A stretch of 34,491 nt of DNA from Candidatus Saccharimonadota bacterium (GCA_018062805.1 JAGORN010000006.1:1-34491), one strand, 5' to 3'. Numbered from the stretch's first letter, positions 13,822 to 22,889 are shown. Numbers and translations are program-made. The notes: generated by a model from the letters alone, not told the origin.

Positions 13822-15775
13822 TTGTAGCACTTTTATGCTGGTAGGCAACCAAGTCCAGGGCTGTATTGATTAGTTCAGCATGACTCCATACCAAAGGAGC
13901 TACGCCTACAGGCTGCCCACTTAAAGGGTGAACTTGCTCACTCATGATCCCTCCACTCAGAGTGTGAGAGAGTGACCAGTCCATTAGCGGTAAAGCCTTA
14001 TCGGCCATATCCATGGCAATATATATTTGAGCTAACCATAGCGTACAGACGAACCAAGGGTTTGGAGGTAAGTTCTCGTCGTTTCTCATGTACCAGTCGT
14101 TTTCGTAGCGGACGACACCCCCTAAGCTGGTTAAATTTGATATATTTTGTTCAATAGCACTTAGTGTATTTACAATATTGTCAGTAGTTAATTTTTCGTC
14201 GGTGTACATAACTACACCGTACAAACTCGATATGTCAATGGTACTATCGAAGTTTAAGTTGTCATCTGGCATTAGTATAAGGCTTTTTCGGTATGCTTGT
14301 CGTTCATGATCGTAGTAGAGTTCAAAGCCTGATTTAATTCTTTCTGCTGCATTTTTCCAGCGCACTTCATCGTCCGGGTAGTTCAACTTACGAGCGATAT
14401 CACTGGCTGTGTTTAGGGCGCCACATACTAGGGCTGCGGTGTAGGTGTGTGAGGCAAATTTTTCTTCCCAAAGATCATAACTTGCATGTGGTAAATTTGT
14501 TTGCTCATCTATAAACTTAGACATAAAATTGGCTGCAGGTTGGATGAGAGTGTTATATAAAGAACTAACAAATTCTTCATCATTAGAATATTTTAAATAT
14601 TCACCCAGCATATTTATAACTGAGGCTGTTTCATCTTCTTGGATAGCCAGTTCTTTACGGTTATTGTGAATAAGGGGGTGCCAAGTGCTACCAATCGCTC
14701 TATCTGGTTGGTATTTGTGCATCAGAAAGCCCTCGTGCGATAGTGTGTCTCGGCAAAATTCAAAAAATTTCTTAGGTTCTTCTGTATAACCAAGCCGAAT
14801 GAGTGGCCAAACAGCATAAGCTCCGTCTCTTGGCCAGCAATAGCAGTAGTAGTCACGCCCATAGTTGAATATTGATGAATCACCGCTAGCTAATATACCA
14901 CCACGCTTATCGGTGTGGGCTTTTATGGTCATCATCGACTTTTTGACCGCATTCAAGTAGCTAGGGTTTACAGAATGAAGCTTGTTGGCGCCGATACTGA
15001 GCCAATTGTGCCACCAGTCACGGGTGCTCGATTCTATTTTATCGATACCAAGTTTTTTATAATCAGCATTAATTGTCTCGCATTGGTACTGTGATGCAGC
15101 TGCAACCAGCCAATAATCAACCTGCCCAGTAGCATTTGCTTCTAGATCGAGTGAAAACCGGACTACAGAATCAACTCCGCCGTGTTCAACTGCGTTACCT
15201 TCAAGTTCGCCATCTTCGGCATCTTTGAAGGTGCCTTCTTTGCCTTCAATGCCGTAGTTGCCGACACAGAATTGGTCAAATTCAGCATTTGTTTCTTTGT
15301 TGAGGCCGTAACACAGAAGCGAGCATCTGCCTTTGTAGTCTAAAATATAATTTTCATCAGGTACAAACATGGCAGTGTCACCACGCCCGCCACGTGATAT
15401 TTCAAACACTTGATGCATAAATAATTTTACTAAACGTTGGTTATTGCATATGTTTGTTACTTTTATTCTTCTTATAAATCCGTTGCGTAAGGGATCAACA
15501 AAATCGACAGTCTCTATGTTGATGCCTAACTCATGATTAATTAGACTACAATTAGATATTAAGGCATCATTTTCTAGTTTAACCTCGGCATTCCAAGAAC
15601 CATCATCAACCCAAGAAAAAGCTCCGTCAACCCAAACACCTATTTTATGATGTACGCTTCGAGAAGTGGTTAGATTTTCTAGTCCTACAAAAGGGTAGTA
15701 AAAGTCATTTATAAGACCATGTTCATTCAGCCCAACCATAAGTTGGCCGTTACTTAACATTGCTGGTCTAGCCAT
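13805..15775 (-). CDS. GH15 family glucoamylase-like glycoside hydrolase
   Basis: Inverting exo-acting alpha-glucosidase (glucoamylase, glucodextranase or trehalase type). Of its 656 residues, the first 260 form the N-terminal beta-sandwich domain of prokaryotic GH15 enzymes (LSNGQLMVGLNEHGLINDFYYP); an (alpha/alpha)6 barrel follows. Catalytic landmarks: YYCYCWPRDGAYAVWPL (about 309-325), the acid in YDLWEEK (433-439), and the C-terminal SEQVHPLSGQPVGVAPLVWSHAE that holds the base. No signal peptide, so probably cytosolic. Its start overlaps the GH57 stop by one base (TAATG), placing it last in a GT4-GH57-GH15 operon. Exact specificity cannot be told from sequence. Confidence 0.9.
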   Translation of the reverse strand: MARPAMLSNGQLMVGLNEHGLINDFYYPFVGLENLTTSRSVHHKIGVWVDGAFSWVDDGSWNAEVKLENDALISNCSLINHELGINIETVDFVDPLRNGFIRRIKVTNICNNQRLVKLFMHQVFEISRGGRGDTAMFVPDENYILDYKGRCSLLCYGLNKETNAEFDQFCVGNYGIEGKEGTFKDAEDGELEGNAVEHGGVDSVVRFSLDLEANATGQVDYWLVAAASQYQCETINADYKKLGIDKIESSTRDWWHNWLSIGANKLHSVNPSYLNAVKKSMMTIKAHTDKRGGILASGDSSIFNYGRDYYCYCWPRDGAYAVWPLIRLGYTEEPKKFFEFCRDTLSHEGFLMHKYQPDRAIGSTWHPLIHNNRKELAIQEDETASVINMLGEYLKYSNDEEFVSSLYNTLIQPAANFMSKFIDEQTNLPHASYDLWEEKFASHTYTAALVCGALNTASDIARKLNYPDDEVRWKNAAERIKSGFELYYDHERQAYRKSLILMPDDNLNFDSTIDISSLYGVVMYTDEKLTTDNIVNTLSAIEQNISNLTSLGGVVRYENDWYMRNDENLPPNPWFVCTLWLAQIYIAMDMADKALPLMDWSLSHTLSGGIMSEQVHPLSGQPVGVAPLVWSHAELINTALDLVAYQHKSATKELFS

Positions 15776-16992
15776 TAAACCACTACTCCTTTTTCGGCTA
15801 GCCTAAACTTGAGATCATGGTAAGAATTCATGAAGTTAGTAAATGCTTCATAGGGGGTATCGTAAGGACTGAAGTAGGCGTGAACGTCACCATCGTTAAA
15901 CCACTTAGTGCACATGTAGTAAAAGTGATCGCTAGTTTGTAATTTTCGCCAGTCTTCTATTAAGGCTAAATCGTTAGTGGCTAATATTTGGTTCTCTAGT
16001 TCATACAGTGCCAATATTGCATTATGTTGCATTGGGTTGCCGAGCCAGGCAGTCAAATCACGCTCGTTATCTGCCCATGTTATGGTTTGTGGCACATCTA
16101 CAAAATCGACTGGTTGGTAACTATCAATTGCTTCTGACAGAGTCATGAAGGTACGTTCTTGTCTAGAATTAAACCAGGCTTCTGGAAGCGCCCGTAAGAA
16201 ATCGAATATGCCTGTGTCAGACCACTGGTGTTCGCCAAAAGTTTCATAGTCCATAAACAGGTTAAAAACTTGAGCATTATCCATCGACGCACCCATCCAG
16301 TTGACAAACTTTTCGGTTGTAAGTGGGTGTTCGTTCCATTCTTTGTTGCCAAACCTAAAAGCCATGTCGTCACTTAAGCGATAATTTTTCATTAGCAAAC
16401 GGATATTTTCGGTGTAACTTGGCCTGTAAACAAAATTTGGGCTTCGCCAACCAAGTACCGGATCCCAGCCTTCGGTGATTATACCTTTGTAGCCAGCTTT
16501 ATCTGCCCAGTAAGCAAGTTCATTATTGTAACTAAGTTCGGTATTCCGAAAAACGTTAGGTGTTACCCCAAATATCTGTTGGACTTTTTCTCGGTGCATT
16601 TTTACTTGTGCTTCAAATTCTTTTCTAGAGTAGAAAAAGGCTAAGCTATGGTGATATGTTTCGGCAACTATTTCAACTCGTCCAGTGTTAACTAATGCTT
16701 TAAAGCTATCAAGAACATGAGGTGCCCATTTTTCAAATTGTTCAATAATTGTTCCGGTTATAGATATACTTAGTTTAAAGTCGGGGTATTGGTTAAGTAA
16801 GTCGAGTAATACTTGGTTAGTTGGTAAGTATGACTTCTCGGCAACCTTATGAATAATGAAACTGTTGTTAGTTAGAGCGTTCTCGGTGTAATCGTTGAAA
16901 TATTCATGGTTCGCTCCAGCGTCAAAAATTGTATAATGTCGAATTCTGAATGGCTGGTGGACATGTAAGTAAAGGCAAATAGCTTGTTTCAT
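15775..16992 (-). CDS. GH57 family alpha-amylase/4-alpha-glucanotransferase-like enzyme
   Basis: Retaining alpha-glucan hydrolase or transferase, 405 residues, the size of the GH57 catalytic (beta/alpha)7 barrel. It begins CLYLHVHQPFR, the first conserved GH57 region (HxHQP). The nucleophile Glu lies in RNTELSYNNE (Glu152) and the acid/base Asp in LFMDYETFGEHQW (Asp248). ITEGWDPVLGWRSPN is a further conserved block. There is no secretion signal. The gene touches GT4 upstream (1-bp spacing) and overlaps GH15 downstream. Confidence 0.9.
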   Translation of the reverse strand: MKQAICLYLHVHQPFRIRHYTIFDAGANHEYFNDYTENALTNNSFIIHKVAEKSYLPTNQVLLDLLNQYPDFKLSISITGTIIEQFEKWAPHVLDSFKALVNTGRVEIVAETYHHSLAFFYSRKEFEAQVKMHREKVQQIFGVTPNVFRNTELSYNNELAYWADKAGYKGIITEGWDPVLGWRSPNFVYRPSYTENIRLLMKNYRLSDDMAFRFGNKEWNEHPLTTEKFVNWMGASMDNAQVFNLFMDYETFGEHQWSDTGIFDFLRALPEAWFNSRQERTFMTLSEAIDSYQPVDFVDVPQTITWADNERDLTAWLGNPMQHNAILALYELENQILATNDLALIEDWRKLQTSDHFYYMCTKWFNDGDVHAYFSPYDTPYEAFTNFMNSYHDLKFRLAEKGVVV

Positions 16993-18204
16993 TTAGCGTG
17001 CCCCCACTAGTTTTGCATGGCGCCTATAGTGGCTTACAACTTTATGAGCAGCGTCATCCCACGATAATTTTTGGAACTCTTTATAACTCTGGCTTAGTAA
17101 TTCGTCTCGCAGACTATCATAACGAACTACTGTAGTCATTTGGTTGGCTAGCTCATTAATGTCCCAGAAGTCAACTTTTAAGCAATTAGTCAGTACTTCA
17201 GCTACGCCAGACTGGTAACTAACTAAAGCAGGTGTGCCATAACCAATTGCTTCAAGCGGTGTTAAGCCAAAAGGTTCAGAAACACTAGGCATGACAAATA
17301 GGTCGGCAATTTTGAAAGCGTCACGTAAATTTTTACCTCGCTGGAAGTCGGTGAAGATAACATTTTTCGATATTCCTAAGTCGGCGGCTAGTTGCAAAAG
17401 TTCTAGGTACTGCTCACCAGAACCGACAATTAAGAATATTGTTTTTGGCGCTTTCTCTACTACTATTTTGGCGGCTTGCATAAGGTTGTACAAACCCTTT
17501 TGGACTGTTAAACGGCCAATATTAGCGACAACTCGGTAGCCATTTTGTTTCATTTTTTCAAGATATTTGTAAGCGTTATTGGCGTCGAGGTTATTGTAAA
17601 CAGAAATATCAATGCTGTTATGAACAACTTCGATTTTTTCAGCAGGAATGCCATACTCTTTCACAATAATATTTTTAGTTAGCTGACTTACGGCTATAAT
17701 TCGGTCTGCAAGGAGCAAGCCCATATATTCTATGTCGTGAACCATCGGGTTGCCACTTTTACCACCAGCTCGGTCAAATTCTGTCGCGTGGACGTGAACT
17801 ATTAATGGCTTGCCAGATACTTCTTTGGCTCTTAGGCCGGCTCTAAATGTTAGCCAATCGTGAGCGTGAATGATATCGAACTCACCCAGTAGAGCCATTT
17901 GTTCGACCCTTTCTGTGTAGTTGGCTACTTGTTTAAAAATGCTGACATTTTTGGTTGATCCGTCATCGTAGTAGTATTTAAAACTGTCATAAGCAATGCC
18001 ACTTTTTTGAACCTTAGCAGCCGATTGTGGAATAGCCGGGTTGACCTTCATGAAGTCAATATCGTCATGCGGGTCGGTGTAGGGAACTATGAATTCAATA
18101 TCGACATCTTTTTTAGATAGTGACTTACAAAGATGATAGCAGGCGACACCTAAGCCCCCACTATTATGAGGAGGCAACTCCCAGCCGAGCATTAATACTT
18201 TCAT
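16993..18204 (-). CDS. GT4 family glycosyltransferase (glycogen/starch synthase-like)
   Basis: GT-B fold enzyme of 403 residues. The N terminus MKVLMLGWELPPHNSGGLGVACYHL has the glycine-rich donor/acceptor loop seen in glycogen synthases and GT4 enzymes. It continues with HAHDWLTFRAG, VVHNSID, NIGRLTVQKGL and the E-x7-E element in SEPFGLTPLEAIGYG (nucleotide-sugar binding). Being cotranscribed with GH57 and GH15 suggests alpha-1,4-glucan synthesis linked to its breakdown or remodelling, though a role in another glycan is possible. It is first in the operon, with a promoter at 18238-18267. Confidence 0.88.
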   Translation of the reverse strand: MKVLMLGWELPPHNSGGLGVACYHLCKSLSKKDVDIEFIVPYTDPHDDIDFMKVNPAIPQSAAKVQKSGIAYDSFKYYYDDGSTKNVSIFKQVANYTERVEQMALLGEFDIIHAHDWLTFRAGLRAKEVSGKPLIVHVHATEFDRAGGKSGNPMVHDIEYMGLLLADRIIAVSQLTKNIIVKEYGIPAEKIEVVHNSIDISVYNNLDANNAYKYLEKMKQNGYRVVANIGRLTVQKGLYNLMQAAKIVVEKAPKTIFLIVGSGEQYLELLQLAADLGISKNVIFTDFQRGKNLRDAFKIADLFVMPSVSEPFGLTPLEAIGYGTPALVSYQSGVAEVLTNCLKVDFWDINELANQMTTVVRYDSLRDELLSQSYKEFQKLSWDDAAHKVVSHYRRHAKLVGAR

Positions 18205-18237
18205 ATGTTTTCGTTTTTACTCACTTATTACAGATTT

Positions 18238-18267
18238 ATTATAGCCATAAATAGTGCTCAAGCACAA
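18238..18267 (-). promoter_or_regulatory. Promoter of the alpha-glucan operon
   Basis: On the minus strand TTGTGC (18262-18267), 18 bp, TATAAT (18238-18243). The predicted leader is about 27 nt. It is divergent from typA, which starts 158 bp away. Confidence 0.6.
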
Positions 18268-18337
18268 CCTTTTTACAGATGAAAATTGCTGTTAATGTGT
18301 TAAAATAATACTGAAGACTATAAAACAACAATAATTC

Positions 18338-18361
18338 GCGGGTAAGGCCGCTTTAATTTTT
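18338..18361 (+). promoter_or_regulatory. Small GC hairpin plus T-rich stretch in the typA leader
   Basis: GCGG/CCGC (18338-18341/18348-18351) with a 6-base loop, followed by TTTAATTTTT right up to the ATG. It resembles a minimal terminator or a start-proximal regulatory hairpin. Candidate -10 boxes lie near 18299-18310. Confidence 0.3.
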
Positions 18362-20188
18362 ATGTTTCCAACCGAAAAAATTCGCAACCTAGCCATAATA
18401 GCTCATGTTGACCATGGTAAAACAACCATTGTTGATAATCTTTTAAAACAGACCCACACTTTCAGGGATAACCAAGCTGAAATGAGCCAGAGCTTGCTTC
18501 TTGACAGCAATGATCAAGAAAGAGAGCGGGGCATTACCATACAGGCTAAGCAAACAGCTATTAACTATAATGACTTTCGAATAAATATAATTGATACTCC
18601 GGGCCACGCTGACTTCAGTGGCGAGGTTGAGCGAACATTGAATATGGCCGATGCTTGCTTGCTGGTTGTTGACGCCCAAGAAGGGCCAATGCCTCAGACT
18701 AAATTTGTTTTGAAAAAAGCCCTTGAAAACGGCTTAAAACCACTGATAGTTATAAACAAAATTGATAAGAACGATTCTAATATTGCTAAGGTCGAAGATG
18801 AAGTTGCAAATTTATTTCTAGAACTAGCCAGCGATGACTCCCAATTACATTATTCGGTTTTCTATGCGGTTGGTAGAGACGGAAAAGCTTGGAGCCAGGT
18901 TCCAGTAGACATTAGTGCGCCTGCCGACATGAGCGTTATTCTCGATGCTATCATAAGTGAAGTACCTCAACCAGCTGGAGATTCTTCAAAGCCTTTTGAA
19001 ATGCTTGTTACTGCGCTGAGCTGGGATAGTTTTTTGGGTAAATATGCAATTGGTCGCATAGCTAATGGCCAAATTAGACAAGGTGACAAAGTTAACCTGC
19101 TAGATGAAAACGAAATAATTAGTAGTGCTAAAGTTGAGAAGCTATTTGTTAGCCAAGGACTTGCTAAATTACCCATTGAAGGCGCTATGGCGGGAGATAT
19201 AATTGCTCTAACTGGCGTTGGTGAAGCTAAAATTGGTTTAACCATTGCCGATACTTCAGTAACGCAAGCACTACCTTCAATAGCCATAGAGGAGCCAACT
19301 TTAAAAATTAGTCTTAGCCCCAATAGTTCACCTTTTAAAGGACAGGAAGGCGAATATACAACTTCTAGACAAATCGGCGATCGACTAAAAAAAGAGTTAG
19401 AAACTAACGTTGGTCTTAAGGTTGAAGATGACGGAATAGGCTTTTTAATAAGTGGGCGTGGTGAACTTCATTTAAGTGTCTTAATTGAGACTATGCGACG
19501 TGAAGGTTACGAATTTGAAGTTGGCCGGCCAACTGTCGTGACTAAGTTTATTGACGGTGTCGAGCAAGAACCAATTGAAGACGTAACGGTTGAAGTCGAT
19601 AGTCAATACGTAGGAGCTACGCAACAAGAATTTGGGCTTAGAAGAGCTGAACAAATTGGACAAGAAAATTTAGACGGTGGCCAAACTAGACTAGTTTACA
19701 AAATGCCTACAAAATCTTTAATTGGTCTAAATAATTTACTAATGACATCAACCCGCGGGACTGCTCAAGTACACAGCATTCACTTTGGCTATGCACCGCT
19801 TAGCCCAGCTATTGCAAGGTTAAGAAACGGCGCTTTGGTGGCTTGGGAGTCGGGCGTGGCTACAGCCTACGCTTTGCAATCTGCCGAGCAACGAGGTGTC
19901 AATTTTATTGAACCGGGGCAGAGCGTGTATGCTGGACAAGTAGTTGGTCTTAATAATCGGAGCGATGACCTTGAGATTAATGTAGTTAAAGAAAAACACC
20001 TTACCAATATGCGCTCAAAAAGCAGTGATGGCACGGTTCAACTGACTCCTCCTACTGTCTTTAGCCTAGAGCAGTGCCTAGATTTTATAGAAGACGATGA
20101 GCTACTAGAAGTTACTCCAAAGTCACTCAGAATTAGGAAGAAAAATTTAAACCATAGCGAACGTAAACGAGCAGCTAAAAAATCTTAA
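18362..20188 (+). CDS. typA: Ribosome-associated GTPase TypA/BipA
   Basis: Translational GTPase linked to 50S assembly and stress growth. 608 residues. G1 is AHVDHGKTT (about 14-22), the switch region [20 protein letters not shown]3 [21 protein letters not shown]4 NKIDK. Domains II and III follow, then the TypA-specific C-terminal region with [15 protein letters not shown] and the final basic [12 protein letters not shown]. Conservation is strong throughout. It is divergent from the glucan operon. Confidence 0.96.
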   Translation: MFPTEKIRNLAIIAHVDHGKTTIVDNLLKQTHTFRDNQAEMSQSLLLDSNDQERERGITIQAKQTAINYNDFRINIIDTPGHADFSGEVERTLNMADACLLVVDAQEGPMPQTKFVLKKALENGLKPLIVINKIDKNDSNIAKVEDEVANLFLELASDDSQLHYSVFYAVGRDGKAWSQVPVDISAPADMSVILDAIISEVPQPAGDSSKPFEMLVTALSWDSFLGKYAIGRIANGQIRQGDKVNLLDENEIISSAKVEKLFVSQGLAKLPIEGAMAGDIIALTGVGEAKIGLTIADTSVTQALPSIAIEEPTLKISLSPNSSPFKGQEGEYTTSRQIGDRLKKELETNVGLKVEDDGIGFLISGRGELHLSVLIETMRREGYEFEVGRPTVVTKFIDGVEQEPIEDVTVEVDSQYVGATQQEFGLRRAEQIGQENLDGGQTRLVYKMPTKSLIGLNNLLMTSTRGTAQVHSIHFGYAPLSPAIARLRNGALVAWESGVATAYALQSAEQRGVNFIEPGQSVYAGQVVGLNNRSDDLEINVVKEKHLTNMRSKSSDGTVQLTPPTVFSLEQCLDFIEDDELLEVTPKSLRIRKKNLNHSERKRAAKKS

Positions 20189-20209
20189 AGCACATAAGCT
20201 AAAAAAAGT

Positions 20210-20215
20210 TATAAT
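20210..20215 (+). promoter_or_regulatory. -10 box for the phosphoribosyltransferase-like gene
   Basis: TATAAT, 11 bases before the ATG at 20227. The predicted leader is about 5 nt. Confidence 0.5.
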
Positions 20216-20226
20216 AACTGTAGTTT

Positions 20227-20913
20227 ATGAATAATAAAAATTACTTCAGCGACAGAACCGAAGCGGGCAGACTTATTGCAGATAAATTATTTACTAATTA
20301 TCGCTACGAGGATACAATAGTGCTCGCTTTGTCGTCAGGTGGTGTGCTGGTTGGTGCAGAGATTGCTAAGCAACTTCATTCACTGATTGCTCTACTTATG
20401 GTAAAAGACATTTACTTACCAGACGGCCAAACCATAATCGGTAGCATTAATGCAAATGGTGGTTTCATTTATAACAATTCTTTTTCGGCTGGTGAAATTG
20501 AAGAATTCGACATGGAATACAGAGGCTTCATAGAGGAAGCTAAGAGAGAAGCCATCCATGAGCTACATGTTGCAGTAGGCCAGGGTGGCGAAATATCTGA
20601 AAATTACTTTAGGCACAGAACCGTAATTGTCGCAACCGACGGTGCTATGAATGGCACGGCATTTGACATGGCAAACGACTTTCTTAAGAGAATAGCAGTA
20701 AACAAGGTCATAATGGTTGCTCCTATAGCTTCGGTACAAGCAGTAGACAAAATGCATATTTTAGCCGATGAATTGGTTTGTTTGAGTGTTATTGAGTCAG
20801 TGCATGGCTTAGACCATTACTACCAGAATAATAATTTACCGACAAGAAACGAAACAATCGGCATACTTAATGACATTATAATTAACTGGAATATTGAAAA
20901 ACAAAATATTTAG
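20227..20913 (+). CDS. Phosphoribosyltransferase-like protein
   Basis: 228 residues. It begins YFSDRTEAGRLIADKL and contains LALSSGGVLVGAEIAKQL, which fits the predicted phosphoribosyltransferase family (COG1926-like: DR.dAG..LA, then p.GG..va..IA). The PRPP-binding loop, usually VIVDDG.ATG, reads VIVATDGAMNGTAFDMA: the double-acidic pair is altered, so activity may differ or be lost. The substrate is unknown. Its stop overlaps the convergent TRIC gene by 4 bases. Confidence 0.65.
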   Translation: MNNKNYFSDRTEAGRLIADKLFTNYRYEDTIVLALSSGGVLVGAEIAKQLHSLIALLMVKDIYLPDGQTIIGSINANGGFIYNNSFSAGEIEEFDMEYRGFIEEAKREAIHELHVAVGQGGEISENYFRHRTVIVATDGAMNGTAFDMANDFLKRIAVNKVIMVAPIASVQAVDKMHILADELVCLSVIESVHGLDHYYQNNNLPTRNETIGILNDIIINWNIEKQNI

Positions 20914-21692
20914 CTATTTTTAATTTTCTTTTTTTTCGGAGCGCTTTTTTTAGCAACTTTTTTGACCACTGGTTTTAGAGTTTGCATAAAATTAAAAAAT
21001 TGATCACGGTTAACATCAGCAAAGTCGGCCATTGGCTTGCTAGAAACATTAAACTTCATTGAAGATAGCCTCACAAAAAATGTAACCGTAATTGCAATAA
21101 TTGCAGCAACCTGTGCATTAACTTTGAACTGCAGACCTAAAATAAGAAACAGAACAATGCCTATTAAAGCTGCGAGTGAATAATACTGACCTGGAAAAAA
21201 TATTACGGGCTCGCGTCTAATAAGCACATCTCGTATCATACCTCCGCCAACAGCACTTGAAAAACCAACAATTATGGCAGCCATTACGCCAAGTCCTAAG
21301 TTAAGTGACATTTGAGCACCGATTATTCCATAAATACCAAGGCCAAGCGCATCGGCTGTGAAAAAAATGACGTTGAATTTCTTAATTACATGGTAAGCAA
21401 AAGAGCCTAGTAAAATTGCGTAAAAGACAGCCAAAATGAAATATGGGCTTTGAATAAAAAGAACAGGTCCATTTTGTAAGAAAATTCCGTCGCGGATTAA
21501 GCCACCACCTGCACCTGAAATGAGTGCCATTATACCGACTCCAATTAAGTCGTAACCTCTTTTTGTAGCTAGAATAACTCCGGTCAGAGCAAATAAAAAG
21601 GTTGCCACTAAGTTATATATAAGCGGAAAGTTAAACTGGCCAACAAGTCTGACTTCTTCGCTGGCAAAAAATAGTAAATTGTCAAAAACCAT
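20910..21692 (-). CDS. TRIC/UPF0126 family membrane channel or transporter
   Basis: 260 residues with six to seven hydrophobic helices in two inverted-repeat halves. The signature occurs twice: ISGAGGGLIRDGIF and SSAVGGGMIRDVLIRREP. UPF0126/TRIC homologues act as trimeric cation channels or are linked to glycine uptake. The C terminus is a basic tail (KKVAKKSAPKKKKIKNS) in the cytosol. A TAGAAT -10 (complement of 21700-21705) sits 7 bases before the ATG, a leaderless arrangement. Confidence 0.82.
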   Translation of the reverse strand: MVFDNLLFFASEEVRLVGQFNFPLIYNLVATFLFALTGVILATKRGYDLIGVGIMALISGAGGGLIRDGIFLQNGPVLFIQSPYFILAVFYAILLGSFAYHVIKKFNVIFFTADALGLGIYGIIGAQMSLNLGLGVMAAIIVGFSSAVGGGMIRDVLIRREPVIFFPGQYYSLAALIGIVLFLILGLQFKVNAQVAAIIAITVTFFVRLSSMKFNVSSKPMADFADVNRDQFFNFMQTLKPVVKKVAKKSAPKKKKIKNS

Positions 21693-21739
21693 AAGAACTA
21701 TTCTAAAGCTAGAGAGTAAGAATATGCAAACTTGGCAGA

Positions 21740-21808
21740 TTACTTTTGTTCATCTGTCATTAATTTACTATAATACTTATTCATAGGGGAGTAGCTCAGT
21801 TGGTAGAG
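21740..21808 (+). repeat. Duplicated promoter and 5' third of tRNA-Trp (copy 1)
   Basis: 69 bases identical to 21938-22006. They comprise the complete promoter (TTGTTC 21746-21751, 17 bp, TATAAT 21769-21774), the leader, and the first 24 nt of tRNA-Trp (21785-21808) up to the D arm. The distance is 198 bp. Confidence 0.9.
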
Positions 21809-21937
21809 TGAGAACTGCCAGTCGGCAGTTCGCAAGGCCGGAAACATGGCTGGCGAATGCCACCAAGTTGAGGCGGGGTCGACCGCAATTTAGAATAAAT
21901 TGACGGGTGACCCGGTCTCCAGGCAGACCGGTGCTAC
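21809..21937 (+). other. Hairpin-rich spacer B fused to a tRNA-Trp 5' fragment
   Basis: 129 bp packed with stem-loops: GAACTGCC/GGCAGTTC (21812-21819/21824-21831), GCCGG/CTGGC, GCGG/CCGC, CAATTTA/TAAATTG (21886-21892/21896-21902), CGGG/CCCG and CCGGTCT/AGACCGG. The last contains CCGGTCTCCA, identical to the anticodon stem plus CCA anticodon of tRNA-Trp, followed by AGACCGGTGC (21925-21934), the reverse complement of the same stem. Copy 1 of the tRNA promoter should transcribe this as an RNA beginning with a tRNA 5' end. There is no ORF. It shares motifs with spacer A. Confidence 0.6.
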
Positions 21938-22006
21938 TTACTTTTGTTCATCTGTCATTAATTTACTATAATACTTATTCATAGGGGAGTAGCTCAGTTG
22001 GTAGAG
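21938..22006 (+). repeat. Duplicated promoter and 5' third of tRNA-Trp (copy 2, intact gene)
   Basis: The second copy of the 69-bp repeat; it leads into the complete tRNA-Trp. Confidence 0.9.
21944..21972 (+). promoter_or_regulatory. Promoter of tRNA-Trp
   Basis: TTGTTC (21944-21949), 17 bp, TATAAT (21967-21972), 10 bases before the mature tRNA. Confidence 0.7.
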
Positions 22007-22058
22007 CACCGGTCTCCAAAACCGGGTGTCGCAGGTTCAAGTCCTGTCTCCCCTGCCA
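21983..22058 (+). tRNA. tRNA-Trp (CCA)
   Basis: 76 nt with encoded CCA. Acceptor AGGGGAG/CTCCCCT, D arm GCTC-AGTTGGTA-GAGC, anticodon arm CCGGT-CTCCAAA-ACCGG (anticodon CCA), T arm GCAGG-TTCAAGT-CCTGT. In many bacteria it sits between rpmG and secE; here it stands alone between accessory modules. Confidence 0.96.
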
Positions 22059-22061
22059 ATT

Positions 22062-22091
22062 AAATACCATCGTTTGATCGGTGGTATTTTT
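22062..22091 (+). terminator. Terminator of tRNA-Trp
   Basis: 11-bp stem with one G-U pair (AAATACCATCG 22062-22072 with CGGTGGTATTT 22079-22089), a 6-base loop, then a T run. Its T tract merges into the 26-bp repeat shared with the ccdA end. Confidence 0.75.
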
Positions 22092-22113
22092 ATTTTAATG
22101 ACTGTTCAATGTT
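22088..22113 (-). repeat. 26-bp direct repeat, copy at the HAD gene 3' end
   Basis: Identical to 22890-22915, the 3' end of ccdA including its stop, 802 bp away. In the HAD gene it is read in a different frame and supplies the last codons (TLNSH) and the stop. Confidence 0.85.
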
Positions 22114-22679
22114 GCGATTTTGCCGAGCATTGGCACCAGCTGTTCATCTGACCAGCTATTTAATTTATACTCAGCGTCCGAAAAAACATTATGTGATTGG
22201 GCAAATAATATTTGCTTCCAAGTTGGTGTATATTTACCTCGTACATTTGGTTTATCATCTATTAACGCTAATCCATCAAATTTAGTTTTATCGCTTTCTA
22301 TATATGCTTCATCTCTAACTTGTGGTCCAAAATGTGGAGAAAAGTGTATATCAAGCCACTCTAACTTCTCGTTTTTACAATTCGGGTGCGTTTTTAGAGG
22401 AGAAGAGCAAACTCGTGGGTGATAGCCAGACTCTATTAACTTAGCCCAGGCTTCAATTGCGCCTTCCATAACCTGTAGAGTACTAAAGAAACCTAGCCTA
22501 TTGGGTATGTTTTTTACTATTTCAGATATTTCTGGAAAGTCATCGGCAATATAAAAGCTTTTTATCTGTCGACGCGCATCTACTTGAGGCAGCTCTGTTT
22601 CAATAGTGGTTGTTACTCCTTGATTGAACTTTGCTAGTACGTTATCCATATCAACTAGCACGACAGGTTTCTCAAACAT
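22095..22679 (-). CDS. HAD-superfamily 5'(3')-deoxyribonucleotidase-like protein
   Basis: 194 residues of the NT5C type. Motif I is VVLVDMDNVLAKF (nucleophile Asp10, acid/base Asp12); motif II is in RVCSSPLKT; the Lys of motif III is in CKNEKLEWL; motif IV is LALIDDKP. It would dephosphorylate nucleoside monophosphates, perhaps in salvage, but substrates vary in this family. AAAGG precedes the start at 8 bases. The last five codons and the stop come from a 26-bp sequence copied from the ccdA 3' end, so the whole gene looks like an insertion between ccdA and tRNA-Trp. Confidence 0.8.
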   Translation of the reverse strand: MFEKPVVLVDMDNVLAKFNQGVTTTIETELPQVDARRQIKSFYIADDFPEISEIVKNIPNRLGFFSTLQVMEGAIEAWAKLIESGYHPRVCSSPLKTHPNCKNEKLEWLDIHFSPHFGPQVRDEAYIESDKTKFDGLALIDDKPNVRGKYTPTWKQILFAQSHNVFSDAEYKLNSWSDEQLVPMLGKIATLNSH

Positions 22680-22889
22680 ATTACATTGCCTTTACTTATA
22701 TTACTCATAGGTTAATCAGTGATGATACAATTCTAGTCTTATGCAGATATTAGAATAGCATATATAGCAATTTGCTGAATAAAGACATAAAATTTCATGA
22801 AAACTATAGCAACTTTTATATTAATATATCTGAACAAATTAGGAATGATAATTTTTGACAGTAAATAACTATTGATTTGCTCAGCAGTA
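22680..22889. other. AT-rich intergenic region between ccdA and the HAD gene
   Basis: 210 bp with no ORF. It probably carries the HAD promoter on the minus strand (candidate -10 boxes TAATAT and TATCAT). A short inverted repeat AGCAA/TTGCT is near 22769. I see no clear terminator for ccdA. Confidence 0.4.

Noticed and set aside
21785-22058. tRNA-Trp interrupted by a group I intron
   Set aside because: The second part repeats the promoter and 5' end rather than continuing the tRNA, the spacer is only 129 bp, and I see no P7/P3 core or a U-G splice pair; removing the spacer does not rebuild a tRNA from copy 1.
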